Source: an uncultured Sulfitobacter sp.
Lineage (GTDB): Bacteria; Pseudomonadota; Alphaproteobacteria; Rhodobacterales; Rhodobacteraceae
Direction: 5' to 3'
DNA length: 64,000 bases
Assembly (NCBI GenBank): GCA_947501805.1
Contig: CANMXJ010000012.1
Span: 62,001 to 126,000 of the forward strand
Part shown: positions 32,597 through 41,217 of the stretch, in pieces
Layout: the number at the start of each line of letters is the position of its first letter
Position numbering within the stretch: the stretch's first letter is position 1
The notes under the pieces: model-generated
Told to the model about the DNA's origin: nothing
The model's database searches: none
Seen by the model: only the letters and a program-made list of their open reading frames with translations
Translations under genes and position numbers: made by a program

Positions 32597-34023
32597 TTTT
32601 GGGCAAAGGCATAATCAAGGGCATGACCCTCAAGATGCTGCCGTTTGCAGATGCGGCGAGCGATACACTGCCCTTGGGGCAATTATTGCGCTTGTCGCTG
32701 TTCCAGATTTCTGTGGGCATGGCCGCTGTGATGCTGCTGGGCACATTGAACCGCGTAATGATTGTGGAACTGTCCGTTCCGGCCATGATCGTCGCCTCGA
32801 TGATCGCCATTCCTGTACTGATCGCACCGTTTCGTGCCTTGCTGGGGTTCAAATCAGACAATTACCGTTCTGCTATTGGCTGGAAACGTGTACCTTATCT
32901 CTGGTTTGGAACGATGTGGCAGTTTGGCGGCCTTGCGATCATGCCAATGGCGCTCTTGGTGCTTGCCGGGGATACGGCGATTGCCGCAACCGATTTTGGA
33001 CAAGCGGCAGCGGCTTTGGCGTTTTTGCTGACGGGCGTTGGCATGCACATGACCCAAACCGCGGGTTTGGCCCTCGCAGCAGACCGCGCCACCGAGGAAA
33101 CCCGCGCCAAGGTCGTCTCGCTTCTTTACGTGATGTACCTGCTCGGCATGGGCATCTCGGCCGTGATCATCGGCACCTTGCTGCGCAACTACACCGCTTT
33201 GTTGCTGGTGCAGGTTGTACAGGGTGCGGCTGTTGCGACCCTGCTGCTGAACATCGTGGCCCTGTGGAAGCAGGAAAAGATGTCCCCCATGACCAAAGAA
33301 GAGCGCAGTGCACCTCAGCCGGTTTTCCTCAACGCGTGGCGTGATTTCACGAAAGAGAACAATGTGATGCGGCTGGTTATCACGATCTTCCTTGGAACAA
33401 TGGCCTTCAACATGCAGGATGTTCTGCTAGAGCCTTATGGTGGCGAGATCCTTGGCCTTTCCGTGTCCTCAACGACCTTGCTGACAGCCATGTGGGCTGC
33501 GGGTGCGCTGGTCGGCTTTGGGATGGCAGCACGCTGGTTGTCCAAAGGGATCGACCCGTTCCGCATGGGGGGGCGTGGCGTTGTGATCGGGATCGCGGCG
33601 TTTAGTGCAGTGTTGCTGTCAGCCCCGATGTCCTCGCCTATCCTGTTTTTCATCGGTGCCGCGCTGATCGGTTTGGGCGGCGGCCTGTTTGCCGTTGCAA
33701 CCCTGACGGCGGCAATGACGATCAAGGTTTCTGGCGCTGCCGGACGTGGTCTGGCTCTGGGCGTCTGGGGTGCCGCGCAAGCCACTGCTGCCGGTCTGTC
33801 CATCTTTGTCGGCGGCGCGGTGCGCGACCTTGTCACTGCCGCCTCTGAAAGCGGCGCACTTGGTGCGGCTCTTTCTTCCCCCTCGGTGGGATATTCGGTG
33901 GTCTATCAACTCGAAATCTTACTGCTCTTCATCACGCTCATCGCCTTGGGTCCGCTTGTGCGCGCCAAAGGCATGACACCACAAGAACCGCACAGACTTG
34001 AGCTGTCGGACTTCCCTACTTGA
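32593..34023 (+). CDS. lhaA: LH1 assembly protein LhaA (PucC/BCD major-facilitator family)
   Basis: Polytopic inner-membrane protein of 476 residues with about 12 hydrophobic segments. It has the family motifs GTLNRVMIVEL, FRALLGFKSDNYRSAIGWKR and VPYLWFGT. Members help assemble the LH1 antenna, probably by delivering bacteriochlorophyll. Its position between bchM and puhA is the conserved location of lhaA. Its paralogue Orf428 is encoded at 42116. Confidence 0.93.
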   Translation: MILGKGIIKGMTLKMLPFADAASDTLPLGQLLRLSLFQISVGMAAVMLLGTLNRVMIVELSVPAMIVASMIAIPVLIAPFRALLGFKSDNYRSAIGWKRVPYLWFGTMWQFGGLAIMPMALLVLAGDTAIAATDFGQAAAALAFLLTGVGMHMTQTAGLALAADRATEETRAKVVSLLYVMYLLGMGISAVIIGTLLRNYTALLLVQVVQGAAVATLLLNIVALWKQEKMSPMTKEERSAPQPVFLNAWRDFTKENNVMRLVITIFLGTMAFNMQDVLLEPYGGEILGLSVSSTTLLTAMWAAGALVGFGMAARWLSKGIDPFRMGGRGVVIGIAAFSAVLLSAPMSSPILFFIGAALIGLGGGLFAVATLTAAMTIKVSGAAGRGLALGVWGAAQATAAGLSIFVGGAVRDLVTAASESGALGAALSSPSVGYSVVYQLEILLLFITLIALGPLVRAKGMTPQEPHRLELSDFPT

Positions 34024-34041
34024 TCCGCAAAGGAGACGACC

Positions 34042-34815
34042 ATGCTTGGCACTGAATTTTTTGGGAACTTTGATCTGGCAAGTGCCGCGATCTGGATGTT
34101 CTGGGTGTTTTTCGCCCTGCTGATTTATTACCTCCAGACCGAGAACATGCGCGAAGGTTATCCGATGCAGGACGAAGAAGGCGGTCTTGCACCCAATCAG
34201 GGACCGTTTCCTGTGCCAAAGGACAAGACGTTCATCCTGCCTGAAGGGCGCGGTGAATTGACGGTGCCATCCGGCCAGCGTGGTGATCGTGACAATCTCG
34301 CGCTGCAGGCAACCTCCAAAACGGCGGGTTCCCCTTATGTGCCGACCGGTGATCCGATGGCTGACGGTGTTGGTCCCGCATCGTGGGCCCCGCGCAGCGA
34401 TCATCCGGAACTGGATGCGCATGGTCACGCCAAGATCAAGCCGATGTCCAAGCTGCCCGATTTCAAGGTCTCTGCAGGTCGTGATCCACGCGGCAAACCG
34501 GTTGTTGCAGGTGACGGCGAGGTTGTGGGGCGGATTATCGACATGTGGGTGGACGTTCCGGAACAGATGGTGCGCTATCTGACAGTTGACCTGAACCCCG
34601 AAGGCAGTGGTCGGATCCGTCTGATCCCGATCAACTTTTGCAAGATTTCCAGCGACCGTGTGACGGTGCGTTCGATCTATAGCGGCAACTTTGCTGGTGT
34701 GCCGACGCATAAATCCGACGAGCAGATCACATTGCTTGAGGAAGAAAAGATCATGGCCTTTTACGGCGGCGGTACCCTTTATGCCGATCCGTCCCGCATC
34801 GAGCCAAAGCTCTAA
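34042..34815 (+). CDS. puhA: Photosynthetic reaction centre H subunit
   Basis: The H subunit caps the L/M core on the cytoplasmic side and governs proton delivery to QB. The 257-residue protein has one N-terminal transmembrane helix (about 12-32, LASAAIWMFWVFFALLIYYL) and the conserved LQTENMREGYPM segment, followed by a PRC-barrel domain with GEVVGRIIDMWVDVPEQ and VRSIYSGNF. A strong Shine-Dalgarno (AAAGGAGA) precedes it. A 10-bp hairpin follows the stop. Confidence 0.97.
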   Translation: MLGTEFFGNFDLASAAIWMFWVFFALLIYYLQTENMREGYPMQDEEGGLAPNQGPFPVPKDKTFILPEGRGELTVPSGQRGDRDNLALQATSKTAGSPYVPTGDPMADGVGPASWAPRSDHPELDAHGHAKIKPMSKLPDFKVSAGRDPRGKPVVAGDGEVVGRIIDMWVDVPEQMVRYLTVDLNPEGSGRIRLIPINFCKISSDRVTVRSIYSGNFAGVPTHKSDEQITLLEEEKIMAFYGGGTLYADPSRIEPKL

Positions 34816-34820
34816 AAACC

Positions 34821-34847
34821 TGCCGGACCTCTCGCCAAGGTCCGGCA
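34821..34847 (+). terminator. Hairpin downstream of puhA (attenuator or mRNA-stabilising)
   Basis: Perfect 10-bp stem TGCCGGACCT / AGGTCCGGCA with a 7-base loop, starting five bases after the puhA stop. No T-run follows, so it more likely protects the puhA mRNA 3' end or partly attenuates than terminates. Confidence 0.75.
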
Positions 34848-34869
34848 CCGCCACAAAGGGATATATACA

Positions 34870-35514
34870 ATGCATGATGATTTCAAATTCGAGCCGGTTC
34901 GCGGATTACCAGAAGCACTGCCAGCGGATGAACATATCCTGTGGCAAGGGCCCCCCGAACCGCTGCGTCTGGCAAAAGAGGCCATGTGGCTGAACTGGGT
35001 CATCGGGTACTTTGCCCTGCTGACATTCTGGCGCATCGGCGTCTCATCTGCGGATTACCCCCTGACCATCGCCATGGCCCACGGCATTCCTTTTGCTATC
35101 GCGGGTACCATCACCGCCCTGCTGATCTACGGTATCGCCACCGTTCAGGCCCGCAGCACAGTTTACACACTGACCAACAAGCGCGTTTGCATGCGCATCG
35201 GCGCGGCCCTAACCATGACACTAAACTTGCCTTATGTTTGCATCGGGAACGCACAGGCCGCTGTGCGTGCCAATGGCACCGGCAATCTGACGTTTGAACT
35301 TATTGGCGAGACACGCCTGTCCTATCTCATGACATGGCCGCATGTGCGCCCGTGGCACCTGAGCCGCGCGCAGCCCGCCTTCCGCGCAATCGCAAACGCC
35401 GAACAGGTCGCGGCGATCTTTGCCGAAGCTGCAGAGACACGCGTTTCCCAACCCGTCATCAGCCGCATCGAGATGCCGAATATTGCATCCTCTGACGGCA
35501 TTGCAGCGGAGTAA
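34870..35514 (+). CDS. puhB: Photosynthetic complex assembly protein PuhB
   Basis: Membrane protein of 214 residues that assists reaction-centre assembly. It begins with the family motif EALPADEHILWQGPPEP at about 16-32 and has two or three hydrophobic helices (PH-like bPH domain topology), with VYTLTNKRVCMRIG at about 100. It lies in the canonical place after puhA, with puhC five bases downstream. Confidence 0.93.
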   Translation: MHDDFKFEPVRGLPEALPADEHILWQGPPEPLRLAKEAMWLNWVIGYFALLTFWRIGVSSADYPLTIAMAHGIPFAIAGTITALLIYGIATVQARSTVYTLTNKRVCMRIGAALTMTLNLPYVCIGNAQAAVRANGTGNLTFELIGETRLSYLMTWPHVRPWHLSRAQPAFRAIANAEQVAAIFAEAAETRVSQPVISRIEMPNIASSDGIAAE

Positions 35515-35519
35515 GACAC

Positions 35520-35987
35520 ATGGCCTCTTTCAATACACTTTCCAACCAAATGAAGCATCAGGACCGCGAGATGGTTCCACGCTTTATGGTTATCGCAATG
35601 TTCAGCCTGATGGCTTGCGCACTCGCGATGGTCAGCTATGCCCGCCTGACGGACCGGCCCATCCTCGCCGTTCCTGCACATAGCGATGTGGTTGCTGAAA
35701 TCTCCATCGTTCTGGATGGTTCACGCAGCGAAGGCGTTGCGGCATTGGACATGCAGGGCAACCAGCTTGCGCATTCCAGTACAAACAAGAACGGCTTCAT
35801 TGACGTGATCTGGATGTCGGTCATGCGCGAACGTAGCGTGCAGGATTTGCCCTCTGACGCCCCGGTGCGCGTTGTGCGCCGCCAGAACGGTCATGTCGCC
35901 GTCATTGATGACACCACCGGCTGGAAGATCGAACTGATCGGATACGGCCAAGACAACGTCGCAGCTTTCGCCAGGCTGATCGACTAA
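35520..35987 (+). CDS. puhC: Photosynthetic complex assembly protein PuhC
   Basis: 155 residues with one transmembrane helix at about 22-42 (MVIAMFSLMACALAMVSYA) and a periplasmic domain containing DVIWMSVMRERSV and WKIELIGYGQDNVAAFARLI. The order puhA-puhB-puhC and these motifs identify it. In Rhodobacter capsulatus loss of PuhC impairs RC-LH1 organisation. Confidence 0.92.
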   Translation: MASFNTLSNQMKHQDREMVPRFMVIAMFSLMACALAMVSYARLTDRPILAVPAHSDVVAEISIVLDGSRSEGVAALDMQGNQLAHSSTNKNGFIDVIWMSVMRERSVQDLPSDAPVRVVRRQNGHVAVIDDTTGWKIELIGYGQDNVAAFARLID

Positions 35988-36014
35988 TTCACTTTAGCCA
36001 AAGGGACTAAAACA

Positions 36015-36311
36015 ATGGGACTTCTAACAAGATCAAAGGAAACTGCGCCCTGCACGGTGACGATATCACATCGTTTCGAAGAACTGTCTGCGCATGTGAA
36101 ATTCAACAACGGTGCTGTGATCCATCCGGGCGATTCCGTCTTGGTGCATGGCGCTGAAATCATGGCACCTTATGGTGAGTTGGTCGTCGAGGACCGCACT
36201 GCCACAATCACGCGCGCCTCCAAACTTGAGCAAATCTGGACACGCTGGACTGGTGATTTCGAGTTCATGGAACTCTGTGAGTTTTCCTTCTCCGAAGAGG
36301 TGATGTCATGA
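36015..36311 (+). CDS. Small conserved PGC protein between puhC and acsF
   Basis: A 98-residue soluble, acidic protein with no membrane helix or named domain that I recognise. It contains TVTISHRFEELSAHVKF, a HPGDSVLVHG turn and a C-terminal FEFMELCEFSFSEEV. A protein of this size occupies the same slot in other Rhodobacterales photosynthesis clusters (near the puhD position), but sequence identity with PuhD is not claimed. Its TGA overlaps the acsF start (ATGA), so it is coupled to the cyclase and may assist it. The gene is real by spacing, Shine-Dalgarno and overlap; function is unknown. Confidence 0.8.
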   Translation: MGLLTRSKETAPCTVTISHRFEELSAHVKFNNGAVIHPGDSVLVHGAEIMAPYGELVVEDRTATITRASKLEQIWTRWTGDFEFMELCEFSFSEEVMS

Positions 36312-37435
36312 ACAAGCCAACACATTCCGCATTTGCCAATACCGCAGAAGAGGCAATTGCTGCACAGGATGCGCTAGATGGTCCGATGACCTCGGAAAAG
36401 GCGACCGAAGTTGCGATGCAGAACACCCTGCTGACCCCGCGCTTTTACACCACCGACTTTGACGAGATGGACGCAATTGATGTGACACCGGTGCGCAAGG
36501 ATTGGGATATCCTGATCGAACAAATGCGCGCGGACCCCAACAAGGGTCACTTCAAGAAGAACGAAGACTGGGACGATGTGGATTGGGACGGCATGGAGCC
36601 TGCACTGAAAGCAGAGTTCATCGACTTTCTGATCTCAAGCTGTACCGCTGAATTCTCTGGCTGTGTTTTGTACAAAGAGATGAAGCGGCGCGGTTCCAAC
36701 AAGGACATCACCGAGTTGTTTCAACTGATGGCGCGCGACGAGGCGCGCCACGCCGGTTTCATCAACGATGCCCTGCGCGAAGCAGGCATCCGCGTGAACC
36801 TCGGCTTCCTCACGCAGCAAAAGAAGTATACCTATTTTCGGCCCAAGTTTATCTACTACGCGACGTATCTGTCCGAAAAGATCGGCTATGCCCGCTACAT
36901 CACCATCTTCCGCCATCTGGAAGAAAACCCCGAGATGCGCTTTCATCCGATATTCAAATGGTTCCGCGAATGGTGCAATGACGAGTTCAGCCACGGTGAA
37001 GCATTCGCCTTGCTGCTGAAAACCGACCCCAAACTTACGACCAGTTTCCAAAACAAACTGTGGATCAAGTTTTTCCTCACCGCCGTCTATTCAACGATGT
37101 GGGTACGCGACCACCAGCGCCCTGTGTTCCACGAGGCGCTTGGCGTTGACGTGACATGGTACGGGCAGGAAGTGTTCCGCAAAACCTCCGAAATCACCAA
37201 ACAGGTGTTTCCGATAACGCTGGACATTGATCACCCGCGCTGGCGTCCAAACCTTGATCGCATGGAAGCGGCCTCTCGTCAGGTTGCAGCGGCCAAGGCG
37301 CGGGGCGGTGTAATGGGTATGATCAGCCGTATCGGCGGTATGGCCAAGGCTGCAACGGCCTTTGCCGCTGTCTTTACCATTCCGGCGCACAAGAACGCCG
37401 TGCCCGCAAATCCGCGTTTGAAACCGGCTTACTGA
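36308..37435 (+). CDS. acsF: Aerobic Mg-protoporphyrin IX monomethyl ester cyclase AcsF
   Basis: Di-iron, oxygen-dependent enzyme that forms the fifth (E) ring of chlorophylls. The 375-residue protein has the di-iron ligand motifs CTAEFSGCVLYKEM, MARDEARHAGF and CNDEFSHGEAF. The oxygen-sensitive alternative bchE is not in the window, consistent with an aerobic lifestyle. The start overlaps the upstream small gene and the stop overlaps puhE (TGATG). Confidence 0.96.
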   Translation: MNKPTHSAFANTAEEAIAAQDALDGPMTSEKATEVAMQNTLLTPRFYTTDFDEMDAIDVTPVRKDWDILIEQMRADPNKGHFKKNEDWDDVDWDGMEPALKAEFIDFLISSCTAEFSGCVLYKEMKRRGSNKDITELFQLMARDEARHAGFINDALREAGIRVNLGFLTQQKKYTYFRPKFIYYATYLSEKIGYARYITIFRHLEENPEMRFHPIFKWFREWCNDEFSHGEAFALLLKTDPKLTTSFQNKLWIKFFLTAVYSTMWVRDHQRPVFHEALGVDVTWYGQEVFRKTSEITKQVFPITLDIDHPRWRPNLDRMEAASRQVAAAKARGGVMGMISRIGGMAKAATAFAAVFTIPAHKNAVPANPRLKPAY

Positions 37436-38241
37436 TGTTCCTTTCGCCCTGGATAGCAGCACTTGTCGCCCTTTTTGCATGGTGGTTCTTTACCGGGATC
37501 ATCCTGCTTGTGGTGCGGCAAGCGGATGCGACCCGGGCTATCGGGCATGGCAAACTGGCTGCACTGAGCATCCCTTTCTTTGCGCTTGGCGTTGCCGGAC
37601 TTGTGGTCTCTGCAACTGCATTCACTACCCTGAATGTCTATATTGCGTTTTTGTCGGTGCTGCTGATCTGGGGCTGGATCGAACTTGCATTTCTCCTAGG
37701 CGTCGTCACTGGCCCCGAGCGACGTCCCTGTCCTGCTGACCTCACCGGCTGGGAGCGTTTTGTACGTGCGTGGCATACATTGTCACATCACGAACTTCTC
37801 CTGCTTTGCGGGGTATTGATCGTCACCATTGTCACCACAGGTGCCGAGAATACCATTGGTTTCGCAGCCTACCTTGTGCTCTTTGCCGCCCGTATCTCTG
37901 CCAAACTGAACCTGTTTTTTGGCGTACCTCGGATCAACACCGAATTTGTTCCGCTACAATTGCAGCATCTCACCAGCTATCTGCGGCGGGGCAATCCAAC
38001 CCCCGTATTTGCTGTGAGTGTTACAGCTTTGGCCCTGACAACAGCCTACTTCGGCGTGCAATTGAACGCCGCCGCGACCACACCTGCGGCTGTTGGCTTC
38101 GCGCTTGTGACCGCATTGGCGGCGCTGGCAACTCTTGAACATTTGCTGATGGTCATTCCATTGCCGGACGCAAAACTCTGGCGCTGGATGCTTCCGGCAC
38201 TTCCCCCGACCTCTAAGACAGGACAGTCCCATGAACTTTGA
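37435..38241 (+). CDS. puhE: Photosynthetic complex assembly protein PuhE (DUF3623)
   Basis: Integral membrane protein of 268 residues with about seven hydrophobic segments. Family motifs seen: WWFFTGIIL near the start, [17 protein letters not shown] in a loop at about 92-108, and [13 protein letters not shown] at about 160. Its ATG overlaps the acsF stop and its end overlaps the hemA start by 11 bases. In Rhodobacter PuhE affects bacteriochlorophyll level and RC-LH1 formation. Confidence 0.92.
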   Translation: MFLSPWIAALVALFAWWFFTGIILLVVRQADATRAIGHGKLAALSIPFFALGVAGLVVSATAFTTLNVYIAFLSVLLIWGWIELAFLLGVVTGPERRPCPADLTGWERFVRAWHTLSHHELLLLCGVLIVTIVTTGAENTIGFAAYLVLFAARISAKLNLFFGVPRINTEFVPLQLQHLTSYLRRGNPTPVFAVSVTALALTTAYFGVQLNAAATTPAAVGFALVTALAALATLEHLLMVIPLPDAKLWRWMLPALPPTSKTGQSHEL

Positions 38242-39445
38242 CACACTCTTTCAGAACCAGCTCGACGTCCTCAAAGAAGAGGGCAACTATCGCTATTTCG
38301 CCGAGTTAGAGCGCAAAGCGGGCAAATTCCCCCACGCGGCAAACCACCACGAAGGGGACGTGCGCGATGTGACGGTCTGGTGTTCAAACGACTACCTTGG
38401 CATGGGGCAGAACCCGCTGGTGATTGACGCAATGTGCGAAGCGGTCAAACGCACGGGCACCGGAGCGGGTGGCACGCGCAATATTTCCGGCACCAACCAC
38501 GATCATCTTTTGCTGGAGCGCGAGTTGGCCGATCTGCACAACAAGGAAGCGGCGCTGTTGTTCACCTCGGGCTATGTGTCAAACTGGGCCGCGCTCAGTA
38601 CTTTAGGCAGCCGTTTGCAGGACTGCATTATCCTGAGCGATGAGGGCAACCACGCCTCCATGATCGAAGGCATCCGCCATTCGCGCGCCCAAAAGGTGAT
38701 CTGGAAGCATAACGATCCTGCGGATCTGGAACGCAAACTGGCGACCTTGCCTGCAAATGCGCCCAAGATCGTCGCGTTTGAATCTGTTTATTCCATGGAC
38801 GGCGACATCGCCCCGATCCGCGAGATTGTCGAAGTTGCCGAAAAATACGGCGCGATGACATACCTCGATGAAGTCCACGGTGTTGGCCTATACGGTCCGC
38901 GTGGCGGCGGTGTGGCCGAGCAGGAAGGCCTGATGGATCGTATCACGCTGATCGAGGGCACCTTGGGCAAGGCCTACGGCGTTGTCGGCGGTTACATCAC
39001 AGGCTCTGCTGCGTTGTGTGATTTCATCCGCAGTTTTGCATCCGGTTTCATCTTTACCACTGCCCTGCCGCCTGCTGTCGCGGCAGCCGCACGTGCTTCC
39101 ATCGTTCATTTGAAAGAGTCGCAAGTCGAGCGGACGCGCCATCAGGCACAAGTCGCCAAACTGCGCGCCGGTCTGGACCGTGCGGGCATCCCGCATCTGA
39201 TGAACGACAGCCACATCGTGCCGGTGATGATCAAGGATCCGGTCAAGACCAAGATGTTGTCGGACTATCTGATGGATGAATGGGGCATTTACGTGCAGCC
39301 GATCAACTATCCAACGGTTCCCAAAGGCACAGAGCGTCTGCGCTTTACTCCGTCACCGCTGCACACCGACGCGGATATTACCTATCTCGTCAATGCGCTC
39401 ACCTCGCTTTGGAAGCAATGTGCCATCGCCCATGCAGTTGCCTGA
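38231..39445 (+). CDS. hemA: 5-aminolevulinate synthase
   Basis: PLP enzyme condensing glycine and succinyl-CoA to 5-aminolevulinate, the first tetrapyrrole precursor. The 404-residue product has the N-terminal [10 protein letters not shown], the [10 protein letters not shown] aspartate motif and the Schiff-base lysine K247 in [11 protein letters not shown]. Being last in the bchF unit and overlapping puhE, it ties precursor supply to photosystem expression. A second ALA synthase (hemT) cannot be judged from this window. Confidence 0.96.
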   Translation: MNFDTLFQNQLDVLKEEGNYRYFAELERKAGKFPHAANHHEGDVRDVTVWCSNDYLGMGQNPLVIDAMCEAVKRTGTGAGGTRNISGTNHDHLLLERELADLHNKEAALLFTSGYVSNWAALSTLGSRLQDCIILSDEGNHASMIEGIRHSRAQKVIWKHNDPADLERKLATLPANAPKIVAFESVYSMDGDIAPIREIVEVAEKYGAMTYLDEVHGVGLYGPRGGGVAEQEGLMDRITLIEGTLGKAYGVVGGYITGSAALCDFIRSFASGFIFTTALPPAVAAAARASIVHLKESQVERTRHQAQVAKLRAGLDRAGIPHLMNDSHIVPVMIKDPVKTKMLSDYLMDEWGIYVQPINYPTVPKGTERLRFTPSPLHTDADITYLVNALTSLWKQCAIAHAVA

Positions 39446-39447
39446 CT

Positions 39448-40470
39448 TCAAAAGACAGAGTGTTTCCCAAGTTCAATGCTGCGCCCTTCGTTGATCACTT
39501 TGGCATAATGGTCAAAGAGCGTTTCACTGCCGAATGACGGCGTGATCGCTGGATCATACAGACCGGTTTGCGCGTTCAAAACCAACATCGACTCAGTGGC
39601 ATAATAGCGCCCGATACGGGCGAGTTCTGCTTTCTCGGCCAGTTTCGGGCTGATCTTGCCAGCAAACCGCAGCGCATTGTAGATCACGTCTAGCAATTTG
39701 GGCGATACATGTTTGAACTTTGCGGGCATCCCCAGCAACCTGAACAGCTCGGCTCCCTGCTCCATAGGTGTAATCGCATCCCCCGGCCCGCCAATTGGCA
39801 AAATCCGGTTGTGGCGTTCAGGGTCGGTGATACACCCCGCGATGAACCGCCCGAGATCATCGTCGCTGATCGGCTTGCAGGACGTCAGGGTGCCATCCCC
39901 GAAAACCAGAAACGGTTTTCCTTTGCGCAACCTGTCGATTTGACCTGAAAGAGATTTGAAGAACGCGGTAGGTCTGACAATGGAATAGGTCAGTCCTGAT
40001 GCGACCAACTCTGCTTCGAACGCCAGTTTGGCTTGCTGGAATGGTAGAGTCGGCTTTTGCACACAAATTGCGGAAAGCAGAATGAACTGTCTCGCACCAA
40101 CATCTCTGGCCAATTGCAGAACGTTGAGCTGTGCTTGGTGGTCGATCGCCCAAGCGTCACGCGGACTACCTGTACGCGAAGCGAGGCAGGATACAACAAC
40201 ATCAAATTCGGAAGTGGCCAACTTTGCCAGAAGTACATCAGATGGCGCGGTCACGTCGCCAACCATTGCTGCTGCACCGCTGGGCAAGATGTCAGTGGAT
40301 TGGCCCAACCGTAAAACGCAAGAAACCGCATAACCCTGCGCAATCAACGCCCGCACGACACCCTGCCCGGCGGTGCCGGTCGCACCGAAAACAAGGACGC
40401 GTGTACTTGTTTGCTTCACAGGTTTTGTTTCTTGCATCATGAGGTCAGCATCCGCATCGCAACCATTCAT
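39448..40470 (-). CDS. bciA: Divinyl chlorophyllide 8-vinyl reductase BciA
   Basis: NADPH-dependent short-chain-dehydrogenase-type protein of about 340 residues; reduces the 8-vinyl group of divinyl (proto)chlorophyllide. The Rossmann motif RVLVFGATGTAGQGVV lies near residue 25 and the family-typical KLAFEAELVASGLTYSIVRPTAF around 165. Several ATG codons (40470, 40437, 40434) could start it; the shorter forms begin just before the Rossmann motif as in other BciA proteins. It converges with hemA, leaving two bases between the stop codons. A terminator hairpin lies upstream, so it has its own promoter or depends on read-through from cycA. Confidence 0.88.
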   Translation of the reverse strand: MNGCDADADLMMQETKPVKQTSTRVLVFGATGTAGQGVVRALIAQGYAVSCVLRLGQSTDILPSGAAAMVGDVTAPSDVLLAKLATSEFDVVVSCLASRTGSPRDAWAIDHQAQLNVLQLARDVGARQFILLSAICVQKPTLPFQQAKLAFEAELVASGLTYSIVRPTAFFKSLSGQIDRLRKGKPFLVFGDGTLTSCKPISDDDLGRFIAGCITDPERHNRILPIGGPGDAITPMEQGAELFRLLGMPAKFKHVSPKLLDVIYNALRFAGKISPKLAEKAELARIGRYYATESMLVLNAQTGLYDPAITPSFGSETLFDHYAKVINEGRSIELGKHSVF

Positions 40471-40484
40471 CAACCAGAAAACGA

Positions 40485-40516
40485 AAAAGGGTCAACCGCG
40501 GATGGTTGACCCTTTT
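40485..40516 (-). terminator. Rho-independent terminator after cytochrome c2
   Basis: Perfect 13-bp stem (AAAAGGGTCAACC / GGTTGACCCTTTT) with a 6-base loop. On the minus strand it is followed by TTTTTCGTTTT-type T-rich sequence, 24 bases past the cytochrome stop. It lies just before the bciA start. Confidence 0.9.
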
Positions 40517-40539
40517 AAATTCAAACATGACTAAACGAC

Positions 40540-40995
40540 TTAGTCGGCTGCTTTGGCCTCGGCCTCTGGCCCGACAGACACAAGGTAAGCCCACAGGTTT
40601 TTCGCATCGTCTTCGCCCTTCAACTTGAACGACATCTTTGACTTGGCTTTTTTGTCATCCAATGTTTCACGCAGGAATGCCTTTGGGTCAGCAACATAAC
40701 TCACAAAGTTTGCCTCGTCCCACATCAAGCCACCTTCACCGGCTTCAATGATGGATTTACCATATTTGAAGTCTTCGGACGCGCCTGCCTGACGTGTGTA
40801 GATACCGTACAGATTCGGACCGCTCTTGCCGCCTTTGACAATATTGTTGCCCTCAGCATCGACAATCGCATGGCATGACTTGCACTTTTTAAAAACCGCC
40901 TCGCCCGCAGCTGCATCACCAGATGCGTGACCGTCAGCCAAAAGGGGCCCGGCAGCAATGCCAAATCCAAGTGCTAATATCGCGAAAACTTTCAT
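40540..40995 (-). CDS. cycA: Cytochrome c2
   Basis: Soluble periplasmic electron carrier that re-reduces the photo-oxidised reaction centre. The 151-residue precursor has a signal peptide (MKVFAILALGFGIAAGPLLA, cleaved near ADG), the heme motif CKSCH at about 36-40, the GPNLYGIYTRQAG segment of large c2 cytochromes, and the axial methionine in KSKMSFKL. The ATG at 40995 follows GGAAGAG; a GTG-type upstream extension is rejected because it would precede the signal peptide. It is divergent from bchG. Confidence 0.9.
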   Translation of the reverse strand: MKVFAILALGFGIAAGPLLADGHASGDAAAGEAVFKKCKSCHAIVDAEGNNIVKGGKSGPNLYGIYTRQAGASEDFKYGKSIIEAGEGGLMWDEANFVSYVADPKAFLRETLDDKKAKSKMSFKLKGEDDAKNLWAYLVSVGPEAEAKAAD

Positions 40996-41162
40996 AACGT
41001 CTCTTCCCATTCATTCTTTGTCGTTGTGTCAATAAGTTAGCGTCACACACACCGGAGTAAAGCGGCCAATCCTCGATTTCGGCGAAATCCCGCCCCGATC
41101 CGCACATATCTTTGTGACAAGCATCTATTTGGCTACCAAGATCATCACCAATTGACGCCATA

Positions 41163-41180
41163 TGTCAATCAAACTTTACA
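41163..41180. promoter_or_regulatory. PpsR operator (cycA/bchG region, distal)
   Basis: Exact TGT-N12-ACA palindrome. Its right half provides TTTACA (41175-41180), the likely -35 of bchG. It lies 35 bases upstream of the second site. Confidence 0.88.
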
Positions 41181-41203
41181 CTTGAAGAGTCCGTATGTGT
41201 AAG
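41175..41203 (+). promoter_or_regulatory. Putative bchG promoter
   Basis: TTTACA at 41175-41180, a 17-base spacer, and TGTAAG at 41198-41203. Both boxes fall inside PpsR operators. Transcription would begin about 8 bases before the start codon. Confidence 0.6.
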
Positions 41204-41215
41204 GTTAAGCTTACA
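41198..41215. promoter_or_regulatory. PpsR operator abutting bchG start codon
   Basis: Exact TGT-N12-ACA, extended as TGTGTAAG...CTTACACA, an almost perfect palindrome. It ends two bases before the bchG ATG and covers the proposed -10 TGTAAG (41198-41203). Confidence 0.9.
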
Positions 41216-41217
41216 CA

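Noticed and set aside
41018..41063. Further possible PpsR site between cycA and bchG (TGTCAATAAG...CACAC)
   Set aside because: Half-sites are separated by the wrong distance for TGT-N12-ACA.
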